Shown: piece by piece, positions 44,712 through 54,400 of the stretch
How the letters are laid out: each line of letters starts with the position of its first letter
Position numbering within the stretch: the first letter of the stretch is position 1
Origin: Flavisolibacter amylovorans
Lineage (GTDB): Bacteria > Bacteroidota > Bacteroidia > Chitinophagales > Chitinophagaceae
Direction of reading: 5' to 3'
Assembly: GCF_039541815.1 (NCBI RefSeq)
Contig: NZ_BAABGY010000011.1
Coordinates: 186,001-250,000, forward strand
Length of the DNA: 64,000 nt
Translations under genes and position numbers: made by a program
Notes under the pieces: model-generated
Databases searched by the model: none
Told to the model about the DNA's origin: nothing
What the model saw: the letters and a program-made list of their open reading frames with translations, nothing else

Positions 44712-46145
44712 ATGGTGCAACACAGCGAAACCATCGATACATCCGGCCTCGACGCAAATGCCGCGCTGGCCCTCGTACACGGCACTTTTCAGCAACTCGG
44801 CTGGACGGTACAATTCATCGATGCTGACCGCTATAGCGGCTTCACCAAAAAGACCTGGGGCCAGCCCGTGGACCTCATCACCGTTCGTGCCCTTCCCGCT
44901 GCGCTCGAAGTGACCAGCGCACTCCCGAATGCCGCGCTCGACCGGAAGCAAACCAACGCGAAGAAGGTGCAGCAGTTCCTGGCCGCCTGGGCTGGCGTGA
45001 GCGGCTCCGCCACCGACGCGCAGCGCAGCGAATGGAGCGCCTTTGTTGCCGACGTGCAGCAGCGCACCGCGGCCGCCATCGAGGCCGAGAAGCAGGAGGC
45101 CGCCGCCCTCGACGCCGTGATGCCCGAAAAAGAAAAGGGGGCCATCACCACGATCGGAATCGCCGGCGTCAACGTACTTGTATTTATACTGATGTGGATC
45201 GGCGGCGTCGGATTCTTCGAGCCGGCGGGCGAAGGCCTCCTGCGCTGGGGCGCCAATTTTCCGCCCTACACGCTCGACGGGCAAGCGTGGCGGCTCCTTA
45301 CCTGCATCTTCGTGCACGTGGGCGTCGTGCACCTGGTCATGAATATGTACGCGCTCTTTCTGGTCGGCACCATCCTCGAGCCGATGCTGGGCTGGAAACG
45401 TTATCTCGCCGCCTACCTCGCCACCGGCCTGCTGGCCTCGCTCACGAGCCTCTGGTGGCACCCTGTGCCGCGCCTTGCCGCCGGCGCCTCGGGCGCCATC
45501 ATGGGACTGTTCGGTGTTTTCGTAGCCCTGCTCACCACGAAGCTCGTGCCGCCGCGCACACGCGCCTCGCTGCTGCGCGGCTTCCTGGTGTACATCGGCA
45601 TCACCCTGCTGTACGGGCTCAAGCAGGGCGTCGACAATGCCGCGCACCTCGGCGGCGTGTTGAGTGGCTTTGTACTCGGCTATGCATTCCTGCCTTTCCT
45701 GAAGCCGGAGCGCCGTCGCTCGCCCGTGCCGGTGCTGGTGGCGGCGCTGCTGTCGGTCGGCATCTGCCTTTATTACCTCTACAGGCATCCCTACGATACC
45801 CGCGCCTTCGAGCGTGCCGACAAGGTTGTGAGCGCACACCGCGTAAAGGCCCTCAACCTGCCCGACAGCCTCGGCGGCAGCGACTACGCGAACCTGCTCG
45901 CGACGCAAGCGCTTCCCGAATGGAAGGCTGCCGAGCAGGAGCTGAAGGTGGCTGCCGGCTACCGCCTGCTGCCCTACCAGCAGCAGCGCCGCTCCTTGCT
46001 GAACCGCTACGTGCAACTGCGCCTCCGCGAAACCGAGTTGCTGATACGGATGAACCGCGGCGACTCCACCGCCAATGCGCCCTTCGCACAGGTGAGCGCG
46101 GAACTCAACAGCATCCTGGAAGCGTTGTCGGGGCAAGCAAAATAG
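44712..46145 (+). CDS. Rhomboid intramembrane serine protease
   Basis: 477 aa. Residues 1-135 are a cytoplasmic region not seen in simple rhomboids. The rhomboid domain (about 145-345) has six helices with HLVMNMYALFLVG, catalytic Ser260 in GASGAIMGLFGV and catalytic His312 in DNAAHLGGVLSGF. Residues of about 345-477 form a helical C-terminal part with one more hydrophobic helix. It cleaves membrane proteins within the bilayer; substrates unknown. Confidence 0.93.
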   Translation: MVQHSETIDTSGLDANAALALVHGTFQQLGWTVQFIDADRYSGFTKKTWGQPVDLITVRALPAALEVTSALPNAALDRKQTNAKKVQQFLAAWAGVSGSATDAQRSEWSAFVADVQQRTAAAIEAEKQEAAALDAVMPEKEKGAITTIGIAGVNVLVFILMWIGGVGFFEPAGEGLLRWGANFPPYTLDGQAWRLLTCIFVHVGVVHLVMNMYALFLVGTILEPMLGWKRYLAAYLATGLLASLTSLWWHPVPRLAAGASGAIMGLFGVFVALLTTKLVPPRTRASLLRGFLVYIGITLLYGLKQGVDNAAHLGGVLSGFVLGYAFLPFLKPERRRSPVPVLVAALLSVGICLYYLYRHPYDTRAFERADKVVSAHRVKALNLPDSLGGSDYANLLATQALPEWKAAEQELKVAAGYRLLPYQQQRRSLLNRYVQLRLRETELLIRMNRGDSTANAPFAQVSAELNSILEALSGQAK

Positions 46146-46234
46146 GGCGTTCAAGAGATCGGGACTTTTCGGAATCTTAGTTAAACAACCGGCAAGCGGG
46201 CACGCTCCTTGTGCCGTTTCGAAAAACAAGACCA

Positions 46235-46696
46235 ATGGAACCGAATACAAAGACGCTGGAGTTGGAGATTGAATACGAATTCGACGCACCGGCAGATGCG
46301 CTGTACCGCGCCTGGACGGAAGAAGAAGCATTACGGCAATGGTGGCGCCCGATGGGCAACGAGCTCGTGCGCCTCACCAACGAGATAGAGCCGGGCGGCC
46401 GCGTGGAGTACGAGTTTCAGACAACGGAGGGAGCCCATGCGTTCACCATCCGCGGAACCTATAAAGAAGTGGAGCCCGGCCGCCGCCTGGTGTACAGCTG
46501 GGATTGGGAGCTCCCGACCAACCAGCCGGAGGACGCCTCCTTTGTGCTGCACGTTTCTTTCCAGGAAGCCGGCAAAGGCAGCCGCCTGCAGGTTCGGCAG
46601 GAGCAATTCAAAAGCGAGGAGACCGTGCAGCCCCACCGCGAAGGCTGGGAACAGGGACTGCAATCGCTGGCGCGCTATCTGGAGCAGAACCGGTGA
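46235..46696 (+). CDS. SRPBCC / AHSA1-type protein
   Basis: 153 aa from ATG 46235 (a GTG at 46211 is less likely). Features of the START-like fold: IEYEFDAPADALYRAWTEEEALRQWW, EPGGRVEYEFQT, YKEVEPGRRLVYSWDWE, VQPHREGWEQGLQSLARYL. Such proteins bind hydrophobic ligands or act as Hsp90 co-chaperones. Substrate unknown. A word array follows the stop. Confidence 0.88.
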   Translation: MEPNTKTLELEIEYEFDAPADALYRAWTEEEALRQWWRPMGNELVRLTNEIEPGGRVEYEFQTTEGAHAFTIRGTYKEVEPGRRLVYSWDWELPTNQPEDASFVLHVSFQEAGKGSRLQVRQEQFKSEETVQPHREGWEQGLQSLARYLEQNR

Positions 46697-46910
46697 GCGG
46701 GTGAGCACGTCAGCACGTCAGCGGGTGAGCAAGTGAGCGGGTGAGCACGTCAGCAAATGAGCAGATTAGCTTTACGCGGCTGACAGCCAGTAATAAACGA
46801 ACGGATGCCTTTGGCATCCGTTCGTCGTTTTCGGGTTGCGCGCTCACTCATTCACCCGCTCACCCGCTCACTCGCTCACATGTTCACCCGCTCACCCGAT
46901 CACCCGCTCA
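46692..46910. repeat. Inverted CACCCGCT word arrays around a terminator
   Basis: 46692-46756 repeats GTGAGCGGGTGAGCAC words; 46842-46910 has the complement (CACCCGCTCACCCG) and overlaps the stop codon of the L,D-transpeptidase gene. Confidence 0.88.
46798..46831. terminator. Bidirectional terminator between convergent genes
   Basis: CGAACGGATGCC, loop of three, GGCATCCGTTCG, then TCGTTTTC; centred between the inverted word arrays. Confidence 0.8.
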
Positions 46911-47990
46911 CGAATCCAGCCCATAAATATCCTCGCGGAAGTGCAGCAACCCGTCGCCATCCACCCAGGCGGTGAGGTAGGTAAGCGACACGGGGATGGG
47001 CTTTGCGAGGTTCACCCGCTGCTCGTTGCCGGAGTACATGGCCTTGTGGATCTTCTCGGCGGTCCACGAAGGATCGTTGCGCAACACGTATTGGGCGAGC
47101 TTTTCGGGCTCGGCAAGGCGGATGCAGCCGTGTGAGAAGGCGCGCTTGCGCAACGCAAAGAGCGACTTCGCCGGCGTATCGTGGAAATAGATGTTGTGGT
47201 CGTTGGGGAACACGAACTTGACGCGGCCGAGCGAATTCTTCGGGCCGGGCAGCTGGCGGATCTTGGGCAGGCCGCCCTCCTCGCCCTCGATCACGTAGTT
47301 GTGGCGCCACAGGTACTCGCGGCGCCCGCGCATCGCCGGCAGGATCTCGTTCTTCACGATGCTTGGCGGCACATTCCACGAGGGGCTGAACACGAGGTGC
47401 GTCATCTGGTCGTTGAACAGCACCGTCTTGTTCGACTCGGAGCCCACCACGATGTTCATGTCGAAGGCGTGGCGGCCGTTGTCGTATACATGGAGCTTGA
47501 ACTCCGGAACGTTGGCGATGAAGTGCATGCCTTCGGCGGCGGGCTCGGGCAGGGAGCGGGCGCGCTCCAGGTTGGCCTGCAGCTGCGCGATGCGCCGGCT
47601 CACGGGCACGTTCAGCTCCTTAAGCAGCGCGGCATCCACCACGCCGCTGGGGGTAAAGCCGAAGCGTTGCTGCACCCGCTTCACGGCGGCCAGCAGGGCC
47701 TCGTCGAAGGTGTCGCCCAAGGCATCGGCGGCGAGGTCGCCGGTGGCCTGCAGGCGCTGGCGCAGCGCCGTTACGGCAGGGCCGCTATCGCCTTTGGAAA
47801 TGAATTTCTTGGTAGCCTTGATGGTGGGCCACCCGCCGGCGCGCTCGATCTCCTGGTAGCGCGCGAGGTGCGACTGCAGCAAGGGTAATTGGGGATGCGG
47901 TGCGGCAAAGGCCAGGGCCGGCAGCAGGGCGCAGCACAGCCAGAGGAGGAGGCGGACCATGCGGGGTCCGTGGTGGGAGGTTGCTTTCAT
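46908..47990 (-). CDS. L,D-transpeptidase (YcbB-like, YkuD domain)
   Basis: 360 aa with signal peptide (…VRLLLWLCCALLPALAFAA; start at 47990 or at the Met 30 bp inside). Residues of about 65-130 carry a peptidoglycan-binding domain (ISKGDSGPAVTALRQRLQATGDL, VKRVQQRFGFTPSGVVDAALL). The YkuD domain (about 150-330) has IVVGSESNKTVLFNDQMTHLVFSPSWNVPPSI and the active site KRAFSHGCIRLAEPEKLAQYVL with catalytic Cys289. It makes 3-3 cross-links or attaches lipoproteins in the cell wall. Confidence 0.92.
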   Translation of the reverse strand: MKATSHHGPRMVRLLLWLCCALLPALAFAAPHPQLPLLQSHLARYQEIERAGGWPTIKATKKFISKGDSGPAVTALRQRLQATGDLAADALGDTFDEALLAAVKRVQQRFGFTPSGVVDAALLKELNVPVSRRIAQLQANLERARSLPEPAAEGMHFIANVPEFKLHVYDNGRHAFDMNIVVGSESNKTVLFNDQMTHLVFSPSWNVPPSIVKNEILPAMRGRREYLWRHNYVIEGEEGGLPKIRQLPGPKNSLGRVKFVFPNDHNIYFHDTPAKSLFALRKRAFSHGCIRLAEPEKLAQYVLRNDPSWTAEKIHKAMYSGNEQRVNLAKPIPVSLTYLTAWVDGDGLLHFREDIYGLDS

Positions 47991-48261
47991 AACTCACTGT
48001 TTCAATCACTTCCGCAACGGGTGGGAATTATTACGGTAAAAACAAGAACGGGGCCAACTCCGCCGGAGCGCGCCGCGCGCCGGCGGAGTTTCGGGGTCCC
48101 GGGCGCTCTTACCGGAAAAGCAGGTGCGGAGGAAGGCAAGCTCCCCCATTTCGGGTAGGCCCGGGCTGCCTGTGGCGCCCAGGAAAGGTCTGGGGAACGC
48201 TGGCTACCCGGATTGGGGTATTTCTACAGTCGGCGTCCTTCCCGGGTGCTAAATCGATTAG
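47991..48261. other. Divergent gap between the L,D-transpeptidase and the RNA candidate
   Basis: About 270 bp with no gene seen. A copy of the dispersed word (GTATTTCTAC) is at 48218-48227. Confidence 0.3.
48216..48229. repeat. Dispersed palindrome-like word, intergenic site
   Basis: GGGTATTTCTACAG; the left flank is purine rather than pyrimidine, the rest fits the pattern. Confidence 0.45.
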
Positions 48262-48443
48262 CAAAAACAGGGGTTAAAATATAGTGGAAATACGGTTGTT
48301 TCAGACGGTAAAACGGGCTTGCTTTGTGTCATCACTGCAACTGACCCGTAGGGCTCGCAACCAAAACCAACCCGCATCAACCCTTTTCCGATACCAACCT
48401 TGTTGCCGGCTCGTCGACAGACGAAGCCGGCTTTTTTCTTTTC
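48262..48443 (+). ncRNA. Candidate structured RNA with intrinsic terminator
   Basis: A 180-nt AT-richer stretch with nested pairing: ACGGG (48313) with CCCGT (48345), TTGC with GCAA inside it and GTG with CAC closing a TCAT loop, plus GGTT/AACC and GGGTT/AACCC outside. It ends in a terminator stem GCCGGCT...AGCCGGC and TTTTTT (about 48404-48440). No open frame. It may be a free small RNA (6S-like size) or a leader attenuator for the CHAT-like gene 80 bp downstream. Confidence 0.35.
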
Positions 48444-48522
48444 CTGTAACCGCGCATCCGTTCGCGTGCCGGACCCTACAAGCTCATCTGGAAATGCCGT
48501 AGCTTAACGCAAACGATCTGCT

Positions 48523-49131
48523 ATGAAAGGAGTGTTCTGCCTCGAAGGATTCTGGTACGGCGACCATCGCGATAAAACGTCCGTGGCCCCGCTGCTCGAG
48601 CTCCTGCACCGCTACAGCGATATGCCGTTCATTCATCACCGCTGCGCCACCCTCGACGAGTTCCGGTACTCACTCTCCCGCTGGAAAACAAAGGCGTTCC
48701 AGCGCCGCTACCCGATCCTCTACATCTCCTTCCACGGCGAGCCGGGCATGGTGCTGATCGGCGACACCCGCATCGACCTGCCGGAACTCGGCGAGCTGCT
48801 GGGCAACAAGTGCGAGCGCACCGTGATCCATTTCGGTTGTTGCTCTACGTTAAACTACGACAAGCGCCTGCTGCAGAACTTCATGGAGCGCACGCGCTGC
48901 CTTGCGGTGCTGGGCTACAAGGAAGATGTGGAATGGCTGCCTTCCAGCGCCTTCGAGATCCTGCTGCTCGACAACCTCTCCCGCTTCCCCTTCGATTCGA
49001 AAGGCATGAAGGACTTCGGCACCGAGATCTTCGACATGTACGGCGCGCATGCGCGGCGGCTCGACTTCCGCTTCGTGGCCAACGAGCGGGAGCACTTCCC
49101 GCGCCGCCGGAAGCAGGTGCGGGCGGAATAA
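48523..49131 (+). CDS. Stand-alone CHAT/caspase-like protein (DUF6642-like)
   Basis: 202 aa with no signal peptide. The core resembles a caspase-fold peptidase: a strand and His71 in PILYISFHGEPGMVLIG, then a strand and Cys106/Cys107 in TVIHFGCCSTLNYDK. This His/Cys order and spacing is that of CHAT and caspase families. The start MKGVFCLEGFWYGDH and LAVLGYKEDVEWLPSSAFEI fit a family I recall as DUF6642. No repeats, sensor or partner domain is attached. Possible roles: regulated proteolysis or defence signalling; neither is shown. Confidence 0.65.
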   Translation: MKGVFCLEGFWYGDHRDKTSVAPLLELLHRYSDMPFIHHRCATLDEFRYSLSRWKTKAFQRRYPILYISFHGEPGMVLIGDTRIDLPELGELLGNKCERTVIHFGCCSTLNYDKRLLQNFMERTRCLAVLGYKEDVEWLPSSAFEILLLDNLSRFPFDSKGMKDFGTEIFDMYGAHARRLDFRFVANEREHFPRRRKQVRAE

Positions 49132-49198
49132 TCGGTCAGGGCGCCTGCACCGCCCCGCCTGGCGCAATTATTATGCACCTAGCGCCAAATCATCGTAC

Positions 49199-49612
49199 AT
49201 GAAAAGCATCTTTACCCGCCTCCTGCTGGTGCTCCTCTGCACCGGCCTTTTTGTGCCTGAATCCTTCGCCATTGTGCCGCCCGCGGCCACGGCCTCGGTG
49301 GAGCCCGACCCGGCCACCGTGAAGAAGGCGCTGACCGAGTTCCGCAACCTGCCCCGCAAGGAGCGCAAAGCGCGTATCAAGGAAAGCCGCAAGGCCGTGA
49401 AGGACTACGTAAAGGCTGAGCGCGCCGCCGGCCGTGCCCCGAAGGCCTCCAAGGTAGTACAGGTCATCTTTGCCATCCTGGTGCCGCCGCTGGGCGTGTA
49501 CCTGCACGAGGGCGAGATCAACAACCGCTTCTGGATCTCCCTCATCCTGACGCTGCTGTTCTTCATCCCGGGGATGATCTATGCGCTGGTGATCGTGCTC
49601 GGCGACGAGTGA
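49199..49612 (+). CDS. YqaE/Pmp3-like membrane protein with signal peptide
   Basis: 137 aa from ATG 49199, signal peptide MKSIFTRLLLVLLCTGLFVPESFA. A basic helix follows (LPRKERKARIKESRKAVKDYV). The Pmp3/YqaE domain (about residues 76-135) has VQVIFAILVPPLGVYLHEG and FWISLILTLLFFIPGMIYALVIVLG, two membrane helices. In Bacteroidota this fused form with a signal peptide is common. Role unclear; Pmp3 proteins affect membrane potential. Confidence 0.88.
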   Translation: MKSIFTRLLLVLLCTGLFVPESFAIVPPAATASVEPDPATVKKALTEFRNLPRKERKARIKESRKAVKDYVKAERAAGRAPKASKVVQVIFAILVPPLGVYLHEGEINNRFWISLILTLLFFIPGMIYALVIVLGDE

Positions 49613-49632
49613 TCCGGTCTGCAAACGAATGG

Positions 49633-49665
49633 CGCACGCATCCGGAAGGGTGCGTGCGTTTTTTT
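49633..49665 (+). terminator. Intrinsic terminator of the YqaE gene
   Basis: CGCACGCATCC, GGAA, GGGTGCGTGCG (one G-T pair) then TTTTTTT. Confidence 0.85.
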
Positions 49666-49845
49666 GCGCGGCGCATTTACCTGAAATAGTCTCTGAATCG
49701 ACCCTCTGTGATTTGCCGTCAGCCGTGAGCAGAATGTTGCTGCTGTCCGACATCCTTCCTCACGCCTGACGCCTCACGCCTCACGATCCCCGGGGCGCCG
49801 CTGAACCGGAAACAACGGTTAATTTTCCTCCCTAATCTTTTGCCC

Positions 49846-50562
49846 ATGAACGTACTTGCCCTTTCTTCTTCGCGCGTGGCCGATGGTGGCTACCTCGAGG
49901 CCGCCCGTGGTCCCATCCGGGAGCTGCTGGGCGATGGTCCCTGCCGCGTGGCCTTTGTGCCCTTTGCCGCCGTGGACCGCGACTATGCCGCCTATGCCGA
50001 CACGGTGCGCCGGGGCCTCGACGGACTACCCTATACGATCGAGGTGGTGGAGCACGACAACGGGGCCGACGTGCTCGGGCGCTGCAACGCCGTGATGGTG
50101 GGTGGCGGCAACACGTTCAAGCTCCTGCACGACCTGTATGAAGCCGGGCTCATGGCCACGATCCGCGACAAAGTCGCAGGCGGCGCCCCCTATATCGGCT
50201 GGAGCGCAGGCGCCAACCTTACGGGCGCCTCGATCCGCACCACCAACGACATGCCCATCATCGAGCCCGAAAGCTTCCGCGCCTTCGGCTTCCTGCCCTT
50301 CCAGCTCAACCCGCACTATGCGAATCACAATCCGCCGGGATTTCATGGCGAAACCCGCGACCAGCGCCTCTCCGAATTCGTGCTGCTGCATCCCGGCGTG
50401 CCGGTGATCGGGATCCCCGAAGGAAGCTGGCTGCTGCGCCGCGGCAACAACCTGCGTTATGAAGGAACGGCCGACGCAACGCGTTTTGATAACGTCAACG
50501 GCTCCGTGCAAAAAAGCAGCATCGCGCCCGGCACCGAGCTCAGTGCCTTGCTGGCCCTTTAG
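49846..50562 (+). CDS. pepE: Dipeptidase E (peptidase S51)
   Basis: 238 aa from ATG 49846. It cleaves dipeptides with N-terminal Asp. The triad matches the residue numbers known for Salmonella PepE: Ser120 (GWSAGAN), Asp135 (TTNDMPI) and His157 (LNPHYAN). GGGNTFKLLHDLYEAGL and the length fit the family. Cytoplasmic. The upstream region 49720-49790 has CGCCTCACG word repeats. Confidence 0.95.
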   Translation: MNVLALSSSRVADGGYLEAARGPIRELLGDGPCRVAFVPFAAVDRDYAAYADTVRRGLDGLPYTIEVVEHDNGADVLGRCNAVMVGGGNTFKLLHDLYEAGLMATIRDKVAGGAPYIGWSAGANLTGASIRTTNDMPIIEPESFRAFGFLPFQLNPHYANHNPPGFHGETRDQRLSEFVLLHPGVPVIGIPEGSWLLRRGNNLRYEGTADATRFDNVNGSVQKSSIAPGTELSALLAL

Positions 50563-50705
50563 GACATAAAAAATCCGGGGCGTCCGCACCGGATGTTGAT
50601 TGCTTCAATAAAAAAAAGACACGCACCAGTGGGAGCGACCGACCAGGAACGACAGCCGGCGCTTTGGCCGGCATCCCGGCCGGCTTGGTCTCGTCGGGAC
50701 CCAAT

Positions 50706-50740
50706 TACCAATAAACTAATAGACGAATAAACAAATAAAC
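50706..50740. repeat. AATAAAC word array
   Basis: Tandem words like ACTAATAGACGAATAAAC just before the stop codon of the 66-aa gene. Same word as at 58561-58600 and 59021-59060. Confidence 0.7.
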
Positions 50741-50747
50741 CCCTCCC

Positions 50748-50948
50748 TCAGGGAAGTACCGGTCCATAGAGGAGGTCGCCGCCGCGACGGCCTTCGGGGT
50801 AGAGAATGTCGGCCGCGGTCTCGTAGCCTTCGTTGGAGATCGACTGCAGCATCCGGTGGGTCTTCTTCCTCCGCCACAGGTGCGCCAGCAGCGCGGCGGC
50901 AGTGCCGGCGACGAGGCCCAGGGCGATCATTTTGTATCCTTTTTTCAT
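50748..50948 (-). CDS. Small membrane protein (66 aa)
   Basis: ATG at 50948. One membrane helix (MIALGLVAGTAAALLAHLW) followed by a basic stretch RRKKTHR and a soluble tail (SNEGYETAADILYPEGRR). No family recognised. Downstream lies a word array. Confidence 0.65.
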   Translation of the reverse strand: MKKGYKMIALGLVAGTAAALLAHLWRRKKTHRMLQSISNEGYETAADILYPEGRRGGDLLYGPVLP

Positions 50949-51433
50949 TTCCTCGAATGATACAAAAAATAAACCACCCTGCGGCGGCGGCTTGTTAAGA
51001 ACAGGATGGGTAAACCGGTACGGAGCGCAGCGCGGCCCCGGCCACAAACAAAAAGAGGTAGAACGTAAGTTCAACCTCTTTCTGAATGAATTATCCATGT
51101 CTGCGATCAAGAACCCGTTCGGCTCAGCTGCGTGATTTGGCGCTCTCGGTTCGGGTTGGAAATGAATCCGGTTCGGGAGAGGCCAGAAGCAGCGGTGAGA
51201 TGACCGCTTACGTAAGTATATATTTCGAATAGCGTGCCAAAAAGCTACCGCCCCATGGCCCGCCTCCCGGCAAAAAGGCCGGTAAAGAGGCGCCAGGGCG
51301 GTGGGCAGGCGCAGTTTTCCGGTGCCGCCTGACCGTAAAAAGAAGACATCCGGCGATGGTATTAGTAAAATAAACAATAAGCACCGGGGCGGCTGTGGAA
51401 AAACCGGGATATTTGTGCCCATTTCCAAGACTC
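50949..51433. other. Gap upstream of the T9SS operon
   Basis: About 480 bp with no gene seen. An inverted repeat AAAGAGGTAGAAC/GTTCAACCTCTTT (51052-51081, one mismatch) could be a hairpin. 51357-51385 is AT-rich and may contain the operon promoter. Confidence 0.4.
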
Positions 51434-54400
51434 ATGCGTAAAGTACTGCTTATGTGTGCGCTGCTGGCCTCCGGGCTGTGGGGCGCGGCGCAACAACTGA
51501 TTGTGAACGAGGTGTCGCAGGGACCCAGCGGCAACGGCCCGAACGGTACCGAGCGGGCCTATGCCGAGCTGCTGGTGGTGGGCACCCGCACCTGCACCGA
51601 CAGCACCCTCGACCTCCGCGGCTGGATCCTCGACGACAACAACGGCTGGGTGAAGAGCGGCGCCGGAACCGGCATCGCCCCGGGCGCCCTCCGCTTTGCC
51701 AACGTGGCCGCCTGGCAAAAGGTACCCTACGGGTCGATCATCCTCGTGTACAACGACAACGACAAGAACTCGTCCATCACCCTCCCCAACGACCCTACCG
51801 ACGCCAACCGCGACTACGTATATGTGGTGCCGGCCTCGTCGAGCCTGATGGAGCGCCACCTCACCGTGCCGTCGCCTCCCTCCATCACGCCTGCCGGCTA
51901 CTCCAATACGGGCTGGGCCCAGGGCACGCCCGCAGACGCCTGGAGCACCGCCGCCCTCCGCAACGACGGCGACGCCATCCTCACCGTCAACCCCGCCGCG
52001 CCCAACGTGGCCGCCTTCTCGTTTGCCTACGGCGACCTGGGCCCCGGCGCCACGGCAACGGTGATCGTTCCGGATATGCTCGGCGGCAAGAACTACTTCC
52101 TCACCGACGCCAACTACACGCAGGCGGCCTCCTGGCAGCAAGGCGACGTGGGCGTGAACGAAACGCCCGGCGCGCCCAACGGCGGCGCCAACACGACCTG
52201 GATCAACAGCATGCGCGTGCAGGTGCCCGGCGCCTCGGTAGGCCCCATCAGCGGCAACCCCACGCCCTGCGTCGGCACCAACACCCAGCTTACCAACGCC
52301 ACGCCCGGCGGCACCTGGACCTCCTCGAACCCCGCCGTGGCGACCGTGAACGCCACTACGGGTATGGTAACGCTCTGGACTCCCGGTACCGCGGTGATCA
52401 CGTATACCGTCACGTCCGGGGGCTGCAGCGCGAGCGCAACCTTCACCATCACCAGCACGCTCGTGTCCCCTCCGGGCACCATCAGCGGCGGACCCGGTGT
52501 TTGCGTAGGTCAACAGACGCCCTTCACGGTCAGCTTCCCGATTCCTGTCACGGGCGGCACCTGGAACATTGTAGACCCCAGCATCGCCACCGTGAACCCG
52601 GTTACCGGCGTGGTAACGGGTGTCGCGCCCGGCACCACTACCCTTATCTACACCGCGCCCGGACCCATTGTCTGCGGCTACTTCGCCAGCACCCCCATCG
52701 TGGTGTCGGCTACTCCTGCGATCGGGCTCATCACCGGCGCCAACATCTGCCTCATGCCCGGGCAAACAATGATCCTGAGCAATTCGGCACCCGGCGGCAC
52801 CTGGACCAGCAGCGACCCGGGCATCGCCACCGTTGATGCTGCTGCCGGTGTCGTCAATGGCAACAACTTCGGTTCAACGACGATCACCTACACCGTCACC
52901 AACGGCACCTGCACCCGCTCGGTCACCCGCGTGGTGCACGTAGGCATGCCGGGCGGCACCGTGACCGGTGGTCCCGGCGTATGCGTGGGCGCTACCACCA
53001 CCTATACCAGCAACGCACAGTCCGGCGGCACCTGGAGCTCCTCGAACCCCGCCATCGCCACCGTGAACCCCAGCACAGGCGTCGTTAGCGGCGTGGCTGT
53101 GGGCACAGCCAATATCATTTATACGTTCGGTACGGGTCCCTGCGCCGGCACGGCACAGGCCCCGGTCACGGTTACCGCGGGCGGCAATGCCGGCACCGTA
53201 ACCGGAGGGCCGGGCGTGTGCACGGGCGCTACCGTCACTTTTAGCAGCAACGGTACTCCGGGCGGCACCTGGTCATCGGGCAACCCCGCCATCGCAACGG
53301 TGAACCCGGCCACCGGCGTCGTCACCGGCGTAGCGGCGGGCTCGGCTACCATCACCTATACGGTAGGCACCGGCGCCTGCGCCGTTACGGCGAGCGCCCC
53401 CGTTACCGTGGAGCAAACCCCCGTCGTGGCGCCCATCACCGGGGGCAATACCCTATGCTTCAATACGAACCTGATGCTCCAGTCGGCCACGCCCGGCGGC
53501 ACCTGGACCACGTCCAACCCCGCCGTGGCCAACTTCGTCGGCACGCCGAACAACATTGCCACCATTGCCGGTCTTTCGCCCGGCACCTCGGTCATCACGT
53601 ACCGGGTAGTCAATGGTAACTGCACCGCGGAACAATCCATCACCGTCACCGTCAACCCGCTGCCGGTGGCTTCTCCGCTGATCGCCGGCCCCTCGGCGGT
53701 GTGTATCGGCAACAGCATCACCCTGAGCGGCACCCCTCCTGGCGGCAGCTGGTCGGTTACCAATGGCTCGTTCGCTACCATCACGCAGGCTGGTGTGCTC
53801 ACCGGTGTGGCCGTCGGCACCGTAGCGGTTCAATACCGCATCACGGAGAACGGCTGTTCGGTAGGCGTCAACCATTTCGTGAACGTGAATGCGCCCCCGG
53901 TGCTCCAGCCCACCACGGGCACCAACCTGGTATGCGTGGGCGGCACCGTAACCCTGACCAACCCCGCGGTGAACGGCTCCGGCACCTGGAGCAGCTCCAA
54001 CCCGGCGCTGACGACGCTGGTACCCAGCATCGTACTCGGCGGCCCCTCCACGGTGCTCGTCACCGCCCTGGGCCCCGGCACCGTCACCATCAACTTCACC
54101 GTGACCCAGAACGGCTGTAGTACTACGGTTCCCTTCCAGCTCACGATCAACCCGTCGCCCGCGGTAGCGCCCATCACCGGTAATAATACGGTATGCCTCG
54201 GCGCCACTACGCCCTTCGCCAGCGCCACACCCGGTGGCACCTGGTCGTCGTCGAACCCGGCTATCGCCCCCATCAGCGCCTCCGGCGTTATCACCGGCGT
54301 CGCCGTGGGCACGGCCGATATCACCTATACGGTCACCTCCGGTGGCTGCACGGGCACTGCCACCAAGAGCATCAGCGTATCGCCCCTGCCGGTGCTGAAC

